In this document: one piece after another, positions 7,123 through 13,799 of the stretch | Layout: the number at the start of each line of letters is the position of its first letter | Position numbering within the stretch: position 1 is the first letter of the stretch | NCBI GenBank assembly: GCA_021828475.1 | Contig: JAJZIY010000023.1 | Location: forward strand, 1-44,280 | Length of the DNA: 44,280 nt | DNA from: Actinomycetes bacterium | GTDB taxonomy: Bacteria > Actinomycetota > Acidimicrobiia > Acidimicrobiales > Palsa-688 | Reading direction: 5' to 3' | Made by a program: the position numbers and the translations under genes | Notes under the pieces: model-generated | The model's database searches: none | Seen by the model: only the letters and a program-made list of their open reading frames with translations | What the model was told of the DNA's origin: nothing

Positions 7123-8349
7123 ATGAGCACCGAGCGCGAGCGCCAACCCGTGATCGCAGCCGCCGTGCGCAGCCCCATCGGCCGCGCCTTCAAGGGGTCC
7201 CTCGTCGGCCTTCGCCCTGACGACATGTCCGCCCAGGTCGTCGAGGCTCTCCTGGCCCGGGCGCCGGCGCTGCGACGCGGCGACGTCGAGGACCTGATCT
7301 GGGGTTGCGCCTCGCCTGCTGGCGAACAGGGCTACAACCTGGCCAGGGTTGTAGCCGTGCTCTGCGGCATGCGGGAGGTGCCGGCGACCACGGTCAACCG
7401 CTATTGCGCCTCCTCGCTCCAGGCGGTGCGGATGGCCGCCCACGCCGTTGCCGCCGGCGAGGGGGACGTGTTCGTCGCCGGCGGCGTGGAGTCGGTGACG
7501 AGGCTCGCCTACGGGTTCGCTGACGAGATGCCCGGTACCCACAACCCGGCTTTCGCAGGCGCCGAGGCCCGTACCGCCCGGCGCAACGGGCCTGGTGCCG
7601 GCCCCTGGGAGGCCCAACCGGCCCTCCCCGACATCTACATCGCCATGGGCCAGACGGCCGAGAACGTCCGCCAGCTTTGCGGCGTCAGCCGTGAGGCAAT
7701 GGACGCCTTCGCCCTGCGGTCCCAGCAGAGGGCGGTCGAGTCCCAGGACAACGGCTTCTTCGAGGCCGAGATCGTGCCCCTCGAGCTGGCCGACGGCAGC
7801 CTGGTGGCCCGGGACGACAGCCCGCGACGCGGTACGGATCTGGCAGCGATGGCCAAGCTCGCGCCTGCCTTCCGCCCCGACGGGGAGGTCACAGCCGGCA
7901 ACAGCTGCCCCCTCAACGACGGCGCTGCCGCCGTCCTCGTCACGAGCGAGCAGCGCGCCCGCGACCTCGGTATGGCTCCCCTGGCCCGCGTGGTGGCGAG
8001 CGCAGTGTCCGCCCTCGACCCCGAGGTGATGGGCCTCGGCCCGGTCGAGGCCTGCCGCCGGGCGCTGGCCCGGGCCGGCATGAAGATGGCGGACGTCGAC
8101 CTGGTCGAGCTCAACGAGGCTTTCGCTGCCCAGGTCATCCCATGCGCCGAGCAACTCGGGATCTCCGAAGGCCAGCTCAACGTGCACGGCGGGGCCATCG
8201 CCCTGGGGCACCCGTTCGGGATGACCGGCGCCCGGATGATGACCACCCTGCTCAACGGGCTGCGGGCGGATGACGGCACGGTCGGCCTGGAGACGATGTG
8301 CGTCGGTGGCGGCCAGGGCATGGCCATGGTGGTCGAGCGGCTGGACTGA
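7123..8349 (+). CDS. Thiolase (acetyl-CoA acyltransferase)
   Basis: A 408-residue thiolase of the FadA/acetyl-CoA C-acyltransferase family, which condenses or cleaves acyl-CoA with free CoA. The nucleophile Cys95 is in VNRYCASSLQAV, the LNEAFAAQV segment is present, His363 is in GGAIALGHPFG and the second catalytic cysteine, Cys393, is in MCVGGGQG, so all catalytic residues are intact. A strong AGGAGG (7111-7116) sits six bases before the ATG. No FadB-like hydratase/dehydrogenase or acyl-CoA dehydrogenase lies nearby, so whether it works in beta-oxidation or in biosynthetic condensation cannot be told from context. It is transcribed alone. Confidence 0.95.
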   Translation: MSTERERQPVIAAAVRSPIGRAFKGSLVGLRPDDMSAQVVEALLARAPALRRGDVEDLIWGCASPAGEQGYNLARVVAVLCGMREVPATTVNRYCASSLQAVRMAAHAVAAGEGDVFVAGGVESVTRLAYGFADEMPGTHNPAFAGAEARTARRNGPGAGPWEAQPALPDIYIAMGQTAENVRQLCGVSREAMDAFALRSQQRAVESQDNGFFEAEIVPLELADGSLVARDDSPRRGTDLAAMAKLAPAFRPDGEVTAGNSCPLNDGAAAVLVTSEQRARDLGMAPLARVVASAVSALDPEVMGLGPVEACRRALARAGMKMADVDLVELNEAFAAQVIPCAEQLGISEGQLNVHGGAIALGHPFGMTGARMMTTLLNGLRADDGTVGLETMCVGGGQGMAMVVERLD

Positions 8350-8443
8350 GCAACCGAGCACCAGCGGTCGGCACGACCCGCTGAGGGGGCCGGGCCGCGA
8401 GGAGCGCCGCGCAACCACCCATGCGGTAACTGTCCTTGCACCC

Positions 8444-8460
8444 CCGTCGCCCGGCGACGG
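8444..8460 (+). terminator. Hairpin between thiolase and NlpC/P60 genes
   Basis: CCGTCGC and GCGACGG are perfect 7-bp arms around a 3-base loop, about 95 bases after the thiolase stop and upstream of the next promoter. No T-run; likely a transcription end for the thiolase. Confidence 0.4.
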
Positions 8461-8505
8461 CCATTGGACATTTGCCGCTTCTGGGGCCAAGCCGGGCTAC
8501 GGTCC

Positions 8506-8535
8506 TTGACCGCGCGGTAAACACTCACCTAGTCT
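8506..8535 (+). promoter_or_regulatory. Promoter of the NlpC/P60 gene
   Basis: TTGACC (8506-8511), an 18-base spacer and TAGTCT (8530-8535) precede the chosen GTG at 8547 by 11 bases, implying a very short leader of a few bases. This is also the main argument for that start codon. Confidence 0.5.
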
Positions 8536-8546
8536 TCCTCGAAGTC

Positions 8547-9890
8547 GTGACACCGCTCCGCTCCCACCTTCGTGGCAGCGTCGGCAGGGCAGCGGCGGCC
8601 GTGGCCGCCGTGACGTCCCTCGTCGCCGTAGCCGCGCCCGCTACTGCGGGCGCAAACCAGCTCGGCAACGCGCGCGCCGCAGCCATCGCCCTCAACGCCA
8701 AAATCCAGGCTCTGGGCTACCGGGAGGCGGCCCTCAGCGAGAGTTACGACGCCGAGCGGGCCAACGTGGCGGCGGCGAGGGCCAAGGTGGCGACAGCTAC
8801 CCGTAAACTGCGGGCCGCCGAGGCGGCGCAGGTACGGACTATGGCCCTGCTCCAGCAGGACGCGGTCCAAGCGTACGTGGGAGGTGGCCCACAAGCCGGC
8901 CTTGGTTCTGTAGTACCCACTTCCAACGTGGCTGAAGCAATGCTCGGCCAGGAGATGGCCCAGACGTTCGCCTCGGACCAGACCGACGCTCTGGACGGCT
9001 ACCGTGCCGCGGCAGCAAACGAGGTCACCGCTCGCGCTCAGCTCGTGGTCGCCCGCAACGCCGACGTCCGCCAGCTTGCCAGGCTCGCAACCGCGCGCAA
9101 CCAGGTCCAGGCGGCCCAGGACCGCCTGATCGCCACCGAGGCCCGGGTCAAGGGCCAGATCGCAACCATCCTCGCCCAGATCCGCCAACAGCAGCTGATC
9201 GCCGCCGAAAGAGCCGCCGCCGCCCGGCTGGCCAGGGAGCGCGCAGCAGAGGCGGCTGCTGCTGCAGCCGCCGCCAGGCAGGCAGCTCTGGCCAGAGCCC
9301 GCGCCGCCCAGGTCGCGGCCGAGCACCTCGCTGCCGCCAGGCTGGCCGCCGACCTTGCCGCCGCCAAGCGGGCCGCCGGGAGGCGCGAGGCCGCGCTGCG
9401 CGCCAGTGCCGCCGTGGAGGCCCCGGCCAATGCCCCCGCGGTCACGAGCAGCGCCAACCTGGCGGGTAACACGGCGTCGGCAGTCACCCCACCGGTGGCC
9501 ACGGTCCCCACGACGGCACCCGCACCCCAGATCCCCGGCGTGTCCCCTGCGGCTTCGATCGCCGTCCAGGCGGCCCTGAGCCGGGTCGGCGACCCCTACG
9601 TCTGGGGTGCTTCGGGCCCCGGAGCGTTCGACTGCTCAGGCCTGGTCATGTGGGCCTATGCCCAGGCCGGGGTGTCATTGCCGCACTTCAGCGGGGCCCA
9701 GTACGCCATGACGACCCACATCCCCATGGCCGACCTGCAGCCCGGGGACCTGGTGTTCCCTGCGGACCCCGGCCAGCACGTGGCCATGTACATCGGCAAC
9801 GGTGAGATAGTCCAGGCGCCGTACACGGGGGCCGATGTCCAGGTCGTGCCCATGAGCTCGTTCTTCGTGCTGGCCAGCCGGGTCGGCTGA
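8547..9890 (+). CDS. Secreted NlpC/P60 peptidoglycan endopeptidase with coiled coil
   Basis: A 447-residue cell-wall hydrolase. A signal peptide covers about residues 1-36 (basic start, Ala/Val-rich core, cut near TAGA). Residues about 40-300 are long Ala-rich helices with heptad-like Leu/Ala spacing (coiled coil), as in RipA/PcsB-type hydrolases, where this part holds the enzyme inactive until a partner binds. A Pro/Thr linker leads to the C40 catalytic domain, with VWGASGPGAFDCSGLVMW (nucleophile near Cys363) and the general base in QHVAMYIGNG (His411). The family cuts peptide stems of peptidoglycan during division. The frame stays open upstream to 8436, but that stretch is not signal-like; the GTG at 8547 puts a proper signal peptide at the start and follows a promoter closely. 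No strong ribosome site is visible. Confidence 0.9.
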   Translation: MTPLRSHLRGSVGRAAAAVAAVTSLVAVAAPATAGANQLGNARAAAIALNAKIQALGYREAALSESYDAERANVAAARAKVATATRKLRAAEAAQVRTMALLQQDAVQAYVGGGPQAGLGSVVPTSNVAEAMLGQEMAQTFASDQTDALDGYRAAAANEVTARAQLVVARNADVRQLARLATARNQVQAAQDRLIATEARVKGQIATILAQIRQQQLIAAERAAAARLARERAAEAAAAAAAARQAALARARAAQVAAEHLAAARLAADLAAAKRAAGRREAALRASAAVEAPANAPAVTSSANLAGNTASAVTPPVATVPTTAPAPQIPGVSPAASIAVQAALSRVGDPYVWGASGPGAFDCSGLVMWAYAQAGVSLPHFSGAQYAMTTHIPMADLQPGDLVFPADPGQHVAMYIGNGEIVQAPYTGADVQVVPMSSFFVLASRVG

Positions 9891-10091
9891 GCGGGCACCC
9901 CTTCGGCCCCAACCCCTCCACGACCAGCGCCGGCCCTGTGGCGGCAGCCTCAGCGCCCAACCAGGCAGCGCCCCGACGCACGCAGCGCGCTCCCGCCGTG
10001 CCGGATGCGGCCCCACGAAACAGGTGATCCTGCTCAGACCCTGGTAGGCCGGTACCGGGGCCAATAGGTACGGGTGCCGTCAGCCGGTCGC

Positions 10092-10099
10092 TATAGGCT
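10092..10099 (+). promoter_or_regulatory. -10 element upstream of the cyclase operon
   Basis: TATAGGCT in an otherwise GC-only stretch of the 272-base gap (9891-10162) after the NlpC/P60 gene; no good -35 partner is visible. Transcription from it would begin near 10105, at a GTG-ATG pair that opens a short reading frame. Confidence 0.4.
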
Positions 10100-10105
10100 G
10101 CGCCC

Positions 10106-10162
10106 GTGATGCGACACGGTGACGCCCGCCACTGCACCGCCATGCCGGGGGGAGAGATCTGA
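10106..10162 (+). CDS. Possible leaderless leader peptide
   Basis: An 18-codon frame (GTG ATG CGA ..., ending at TGA 10160-10162) starts about seven bases after the -10 element. Its stop codon directly abuts the GTG of the cyclase gene, and the cyclase ribosome site lies inside it. This fits a leaderless upstream peptide coupled to the cyclase. The peptide begins VMRHGDARHC and has no recognisable domain. It could also be a chance frame. Confidence 0.3.
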   Translation: MMRHGDARHCTAMPGGEI

Positions 10163-10882
10163 GTGCGGGTCGAGCGCTGCTTCGCCTTCGTCGACCTGTG
10201 CGGTTTCACTGCCTTCACCGAGCGCTACGGCGACGAGTACACCGTCGTGGTGCTGGCCAGTTTCCGCACGACGCTGAGAGAGGTCGCCGCCCGGCGCGGG
10301 GTGCGCATCACCAAATGGCTCGGCGACGGCGTCATGCTCTCCTCCCCCGACACCGAGCCCACGGTGGCGATGGTGCTCGAAGTAGCCGCCCACGCCGACA
10401 CGATGCTGGTCATGCCCTACTCGCCGGCCACCCTGTACGGAGACGACGGCGATGGCTCCGAGGAGCGCCTCGCCATCCGGGCCGGGCTGGCTCGCGGCCC
10501 GGTCGTCATGTTCGAGGGCGACGACTACATAGGTCGCCCCACCAACCTCGCCTCTCGCCTGTGCGACGCGGCCACTCCGGGCCAGGTGCTGGCGACCAGG
10601 GACGTCGCCGCCCTGTCCCCGCGCTGGGTGGCCGCGAGCGAGCCGCTCCCCTACCCGGTGCGCGGCTTCGAAAAGCCGATCGAGGCGGTTCGCCTGGCCA
10701 CGGGCACGTCGGCGACGATGGTGACCGACCCCACGTGCGGGCTGCACCTTCCCCAGGTCACGGGCATGCTCACCCGGACCGGCTCGGACCGCCAGGTCGA
10801 GTACTTCTGTTCGACGGCGTGCGCCCTTGCCTGGGAGCAGACGCAACGGGCGGCCATTACCGGCTTCCCCTTCACCGTCTGA
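10163..10882 (+). CDS. Class III adenylyl cyclase with C-terminal YHS-like metal-binding domain
   Basis: A soluble 239-residue protein predicted to make cAMP as a homodimer. The whole class III catalytic set is readable. The metal-binding aspartates are Asp11 (FAFVDLCGFT) and Asp55 (KWLGDGVM), the adenine-selecting pair is Lys51 and Asp121, and the transition-state residues are Asn128 and Arg132 (GRPTNLASRL). This points to ATP rather than GTP as substrate. Residues about 188-226 look like a YHS/TRASH-type finger: DPTCGL (Cys192), then after about 23 residues YFCSTACALAW (Cys216, Cys220). Such domains bind transition metals, so metal-sensitive cAMP synthesis is a reasonable inference. Start: GTG with a G-rich ribosome site (10147-10155). 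It sits 19 bases ahead of an ABC exporter, probably in one operon. Confidence 0.88.
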   Translation: MRVERCFAFVDLCGFTAFTERYGDEYTVVVLASFRTTLREVAARRGVRITKWLGDGVMLSSPDTEPTVAMVLEVAAHADTMLVMPYSPATLYGDDGDGSEERLAIRAGLARGPVVMFEGDDYIGRPTNLASRLCDAATPGQVLATRDVAALSPRWVAASEPLPYPVRGFEKPIEAVRLATGTSATMVTDPTCGLHLPQVTGMLTRTGSDRQVEYFCSTACALAWEQTQRAAITGFPFTV

Positions 10883-10901
10883 GGACCTGGGGTACTGCAA
10901 G

Positions 10902-11828
10902 ATGGGTGAGGCTCTGATCGCGGCCCGCGGGCTGCAAAAGCGCTTCGGCGACTTCGTGGCCGTGGCCGGTGTCGACTTCGAGGTCATGACCGGCGAGGCG
11001 TTCGGCTTTCTCGGCCCCAACGGCGCAGGCAAGAGCTCGACGATGCGCATGATCGCCGCCACGTCTTCGCGGAGCGCAGGTGAGCTGGAGGTGCTCGGGC
11101 GCGACCCGGACGTGGACGGCCCGAGCGTGCGCTCCCGTCTCGGTGTCGTCCCTCAGGAGGACTACCTGGACCTCGAGCTGTCGGTGGCCGACAACATCTT
11201 CGTCTACGGCCGCTACTTCGGCATCCCCCGCAAGCTGCTGCGGGCTCGCATAGACGAGCTGCTCGAGTTCGTGCAGCTGACAGAGCGCGCCAGGGACCGG
11301 GTGGACACCCTCTCGGGCGGGATGAAGCGGCGGCTCACCATCGCCCGGTCGCTCGTGAACCAGCCCGACTGCCTCCTGCTCGACGAGCCGACCACGGGCT
11401 TGGACCCCCAGGCCCGCCACCTGCTCTGGGACCGCCTCTACAACCTGAAGGCCCAGGGTGTCACCCTCGTCCTCACCACGCACTACATGGACGAGGCCGA
11501 GCAGCTGTGCGACCGCTTGGTGGTCATGGACAAGGGGCGCATCATGGCCGAGGGGTCGCCGCGCGAGCTGATCGAGCGCTACGTGACCCGCGAGGTGGTC
11601 GAGCTCAGGTTCGGGCCGGGCGAGGCCCCATCGATGGCAGCGCGCGTGGCTCCGATGGCCGAGCGTGTCGAGGTGCTGGCCGACCGGCTGCTGCTCTACA
11701 CCGACCGTGGCGACGAGGTGGCCGACGAGGTTCACGCCAATGGGTTGTCCCCGGCGAGCACGCTGGTGCGCCGCTCGAGCCTCGAGGACGTCTTCTTGTC
11801 GCTCACCGGCCGCAACCTGACGGACTGA
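10902..11828 (+). CDS. ABC-2 exporter ATPase (DrrA/NodI type)
   Basis: A 308-residue ATPase: Walker A GPNGAGKSS, Q-loop region VPQEDYLD, signature LSGGMKRR, Walker B LLLDEPTTGLDP and switch His in TTHYMDE. The tail (about residues 225-308) has the small C-terminal domain common in DrrA/CcmA-type exporters, ending in the typical SLEDVFLSLTGRNL. It powers the two permeases encoded just downstream (3-base gap to the first). I start at the ATG at 10902, just before the conserved first strand (ALIAARGLQKRFG). The frame is open 25 codons further up, but that overlaps the cyclase gene. The substrate is unknown; relatives export antibiotics, lipids or polysaccharide. Confidence 0.95.
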   Translation: MGEALIAARGLQKRFGDFVAVAGVDFEVMTGEAFGFLGPNGAGKSSTMRMIAATSSRSAGELEVLGRDPDVDGPSVRSRLGVVPQEDYLDLELSVADNIFVYGRYFGIPRKLLRARIDELLEFVQLTERARDRVDTLSGGMKRRLTIARSLVNQPDCLLLDEPTTGLDPQARHLLWDRLYNLKAQGVTLVLTTHYMDEAEQLCDRLVVMDKGRIMAEGSPRELIERYVTREVVELRFGPGEAPSMAARVAPMAERVEVLADRLLLYTDRGDEVADEVHANGLSPASTLVRRSSLEDVFLSLTGRNLTD

Positions 11829-11831
11829 CCC

Positions 11832-12611
11832 GTGAGCGTGCCCACGTTCCTGCGGCCCGTGGCCTACTACTGGTCGGCCTACAAGCGGACCTGGAAGTCA
11901 CAGCTGTCCGACGTCCTCGTGGGCCCGCTGCTCTACCTGGCCTCACTCGGCGTGGGCCTCGGCAGCCTGGTCGGCCACGGCCACCGCCTCGCCAGCCTGG
12001 GCGGCCAGGACTACCTCTCGTTCGTCGCCCCGGCCCTCTTGGCCACCACGGCGATGCAGATGGCGCTCGTGCTGTCCACATGGGAGATCTTCGCCTATGT
12101 AAGCCCCTGGAACGGCGCCTACCGTTCGATGCAGACCTCCCCCATCTCCGTGCAGGGCATAGTCGTCGGCCAGCTCACCTGGATCGTCCTGCGGGTCGAG
12201 CTGGCCAGCGCCGCCTACCTTCTCGTAAGCGCCGCGTTCGGAGCCGTGCACTCGCCCTATGCCCTCGGCGCCCTGGTGGTCGGGCCCTTGGTCGGGCTGG
12301 CGTTCGGCGCCCCCACCGCCGCCTACTCGGTCACCGTCCGCCACGACCAGCCCCTGGTGCTGATCTTCCGGCTCTTCATGCTGCCCCTGTTCCTCTTCTC
12401 CGGCACCTTCTTCCCCTTGTCCCAGCTACCCGTTGGCCTTCGCTACGTGGCCTACGCCCTGCCCCTCTGGCACGGGGTGGAGCTGTCCCGTTCGCTCTAC
12501 GCCGGCCACCTGGGCGGCGACTTCGTGCTTCACCTCGCATATCTCGCTGCCGTCGCCGCCGTCGGGACCGTCGTCGCCGGCGCCACCTATGCCAGGAGGT
12601 TGGCGCGGTGA
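11832..12611 (+). CDS. ABC-2 type permease, first subunit
   Basis: A 259-residue integral membrane protein with about six hydrophobic helices and the ABC-2 layout: a basic amphipathic start (YYWSAYKRTWKSQ), TM1 (LLYLASLGVGLGSLVG), a conserved SFVAPALLATTAMQMAL segment and the late LFMLPLFLFSGTFFPLSQLP block found in NodJ/DrrB-like permeases. It starts at a GTG three bases after the ATPase stop and overlaps the next gene by four bases (GTGA), so the three exporter genes are translationally linked. Confidence 0.9.
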   Translation: MSVPTFLRPVAYYWSAYKRTWKSQLSDVLVGPLLYLASLGVGLGSLVGHGHRLASLGGQDYLSFVAPALLATTAMQMALVLSTWEIFAYVSPWNGAYRSMQTSPISVQGIVVGQLTWIVLRVELASAAYLLVSAAFGAVHSPYALGALVVGPLVGLAFGAPTAAYSVTVRHDQPLVLIFRLFMLPLFLFSGTFFPLSQLPVGLRYVAYALPLWHGVELSRSLYAGHLGGDFVLHLAYLAAVAAVGTVVAGATYARRLAR

Positions 12612-13465
12612 GCGTCGTCGGTACGCCAGCCGAGCCGGAGGGCACGGGGACGGCCGGTCCGCCCGGTGCCGGGACGGGCGCGCATCGCGTCCCGAGCACG
12701 TGGCGTCGCCCCCTCGCCTTCGCTGCCCGCAACTTCACGGTGCAGGTCAAGGCCACCCCGTACATCTGGGTGTCCGGTCTCGTCGAGCCCTTCCTCTACC
12801 TGCTGTCGATCGGGCTCGGCCTGGGGCACCTGGTCGGCACACTGCCCGGCCCCAACGGCCGGCCTGTGGCATACGCGTCGTTCGTCGCTCCCGGGCTGCT
12901 GGCCACCTCGGCGATGAACGGTGCCATCGCCGAGTCCACGGTCAACATCTTCGCCAAGCTGCACTGGAGCAAGCTCTACCACTCCGTGGTCGCCACGCCC
13001 CTCGCCCCGGCAGACATCGCCCTGGCCGAGATCGGTTTCGCCGTGGCCCGCTGCACCCTCTACGGTGCCGCCTTCCTGGGCGCCATGGCTGCGTTCGGGG
13101 AGACTGGCAGCTGGTTGGCAATCCTCGACATCCCGGTCGCCGCGCTGATCGGGGCGGCGTTCGCATCCAGCGGGTTCGCAGCCGCGTGCTACATGCGCTC
13201 GTGGACCGACTTCGACAAGATCCACCTGGTGAGCATGCCGCTCTTCCTCTTCTCGGCCGTCTTCTACCCCCTCTCGACGCTGCCGCACTGGCTGGCCGAC
13301 GTGGTGCGGGTGCTGCCGCTCTACCCGGGCGTGGTCCTGTGCCGTCAGCTGGCGCTCGGTCAGCCGACCTCAGGCGCGGCCCTCGACGTCGTCTACCTCG
13401 TCGCCCTGACCGCTCTCGCCACGGCCGTCGGGCGACGCCGCGTCAGCGGACTGCTGGCCCCCTGA
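12608..13465 (+). CDS. ABC-2 type permease, second subunit
   Basis: A 285-residue paralogue of the preceding permease with the same landmarks (FVAPGLLATSAMNGAIAES and MPLFLFSAVFYPLSTLP) plus a 30-residue disordered N-terminus. The start is the GTG at 12608, overlapping the previous stop as GTGA. Two unequal permeases with one ATPase suggest a heterodimeric exporter. The open frame extends much further upstream, but that part is in the shadow of the first permease and has no membrane or family character. Confidence 0.9.
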   Translation: MSVVGTPAEPEGTGTAGPPGAGTGAHRVPSTWRRPLAFAARNFTVQVKATPYIWVSGLVEPFLYLLSIGLGLGHLVGTLPGPNGRPVAYASFVAPGLLATSAMNGAIAESTVNIFAKLHWSKLYHSVVATPLAPADIALAEIGFAVARCTLYGAAFLGAMAAFGETGSWLAILDIPVAALIGAAFASSGFAAACYMRSWTDFDKIHLVSMPLFLFSAVFYPLSTLPHWLADVVRVLPLYPGVVLCRQLALGQPTSGAALDVVYLVALTALATAVGRRRVSGLLAP

Positions 13466-13491
13466 GGGCTCCCGGCCCGCCCCGGGCGCCC
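13466..13491 (+). terminator. Hairpin at the end of the cyclase/ABC-2 operon
   Basis: GGGCTCCCGG (13466-13475) and CCGGGCGCCC (13482-13491) pair with one mismatch around a 6-base loop, starting directly after the stop codon of the second permease. No T-run. Confidence 0.45.
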
Positions 13492-13643
13492 GCCCTGGCC
13501 ATTGCGGGTGCAGACGGGGCGGCTGGGACGCGGCCTCGCAACGCACAAGACTGGCCCTGCGAACGGCACCGAGCGCATGGCGACCACGAGTGGGGCACCG
13601 AACCACAACCAGCCTGTTCCCATAACCTGCCGCCATTTCTTTT

Positions 13644-13658
13644 GTCTTGCGATAAGAC
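13644..13658. promoter_or_regulatory. Operator-like dyad upstream of the Opp promoter
   Basis: GTCTT, five bases, AAGAC: a perfect short dyad ending immediately before the -35 hexamer of the Opp operon. The position suits a regulator of sugar uptake such as the nearby ROK protein. The rest of the 334-base gap 13466-13799 holds a terminator, this dyad, the promoter and a 112-base leader. Confidence 0.4.
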
Positions 13659-13687
13659 TTGACTCATGTGCTGGATGTCACTACGCT
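13659..13687 (+). promoter_or_regulatory. Promoter of the Opp/GH1 operon
   Basis: TTGACT (13659-13664), exactly 17 bases, TACGCT (13682-13687): the best sigma-70-type promoter in the window. It gives a leader of about 105 bases before the ATG at 13800, which has a strong GAGGAGGAG ribosome site. Confidence 0.7.
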
Positions 13688-13799
13688 CTGCCCCGGGTGG
13701 CGCACCACCACCTCCCGCCGGCTCGGCCCGATCGGCTCGGGCTTCCTTCGAGCGTGGCCGGCAGAGCCAAGCAACTGGATAAGAGGAGGAGACCGACTC

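Noticed and set aside
8350..8546. Cyclic-di-AMP (ydaO-type) riboswitch ahead of the NlpC/P60 gene
   Set aside because: Such riboswitches often control actinobacterial wall hydrolases, so I looked for the conserved blocks. I could not find them, and the best promoter (8506-8535) starts too close to the gene.
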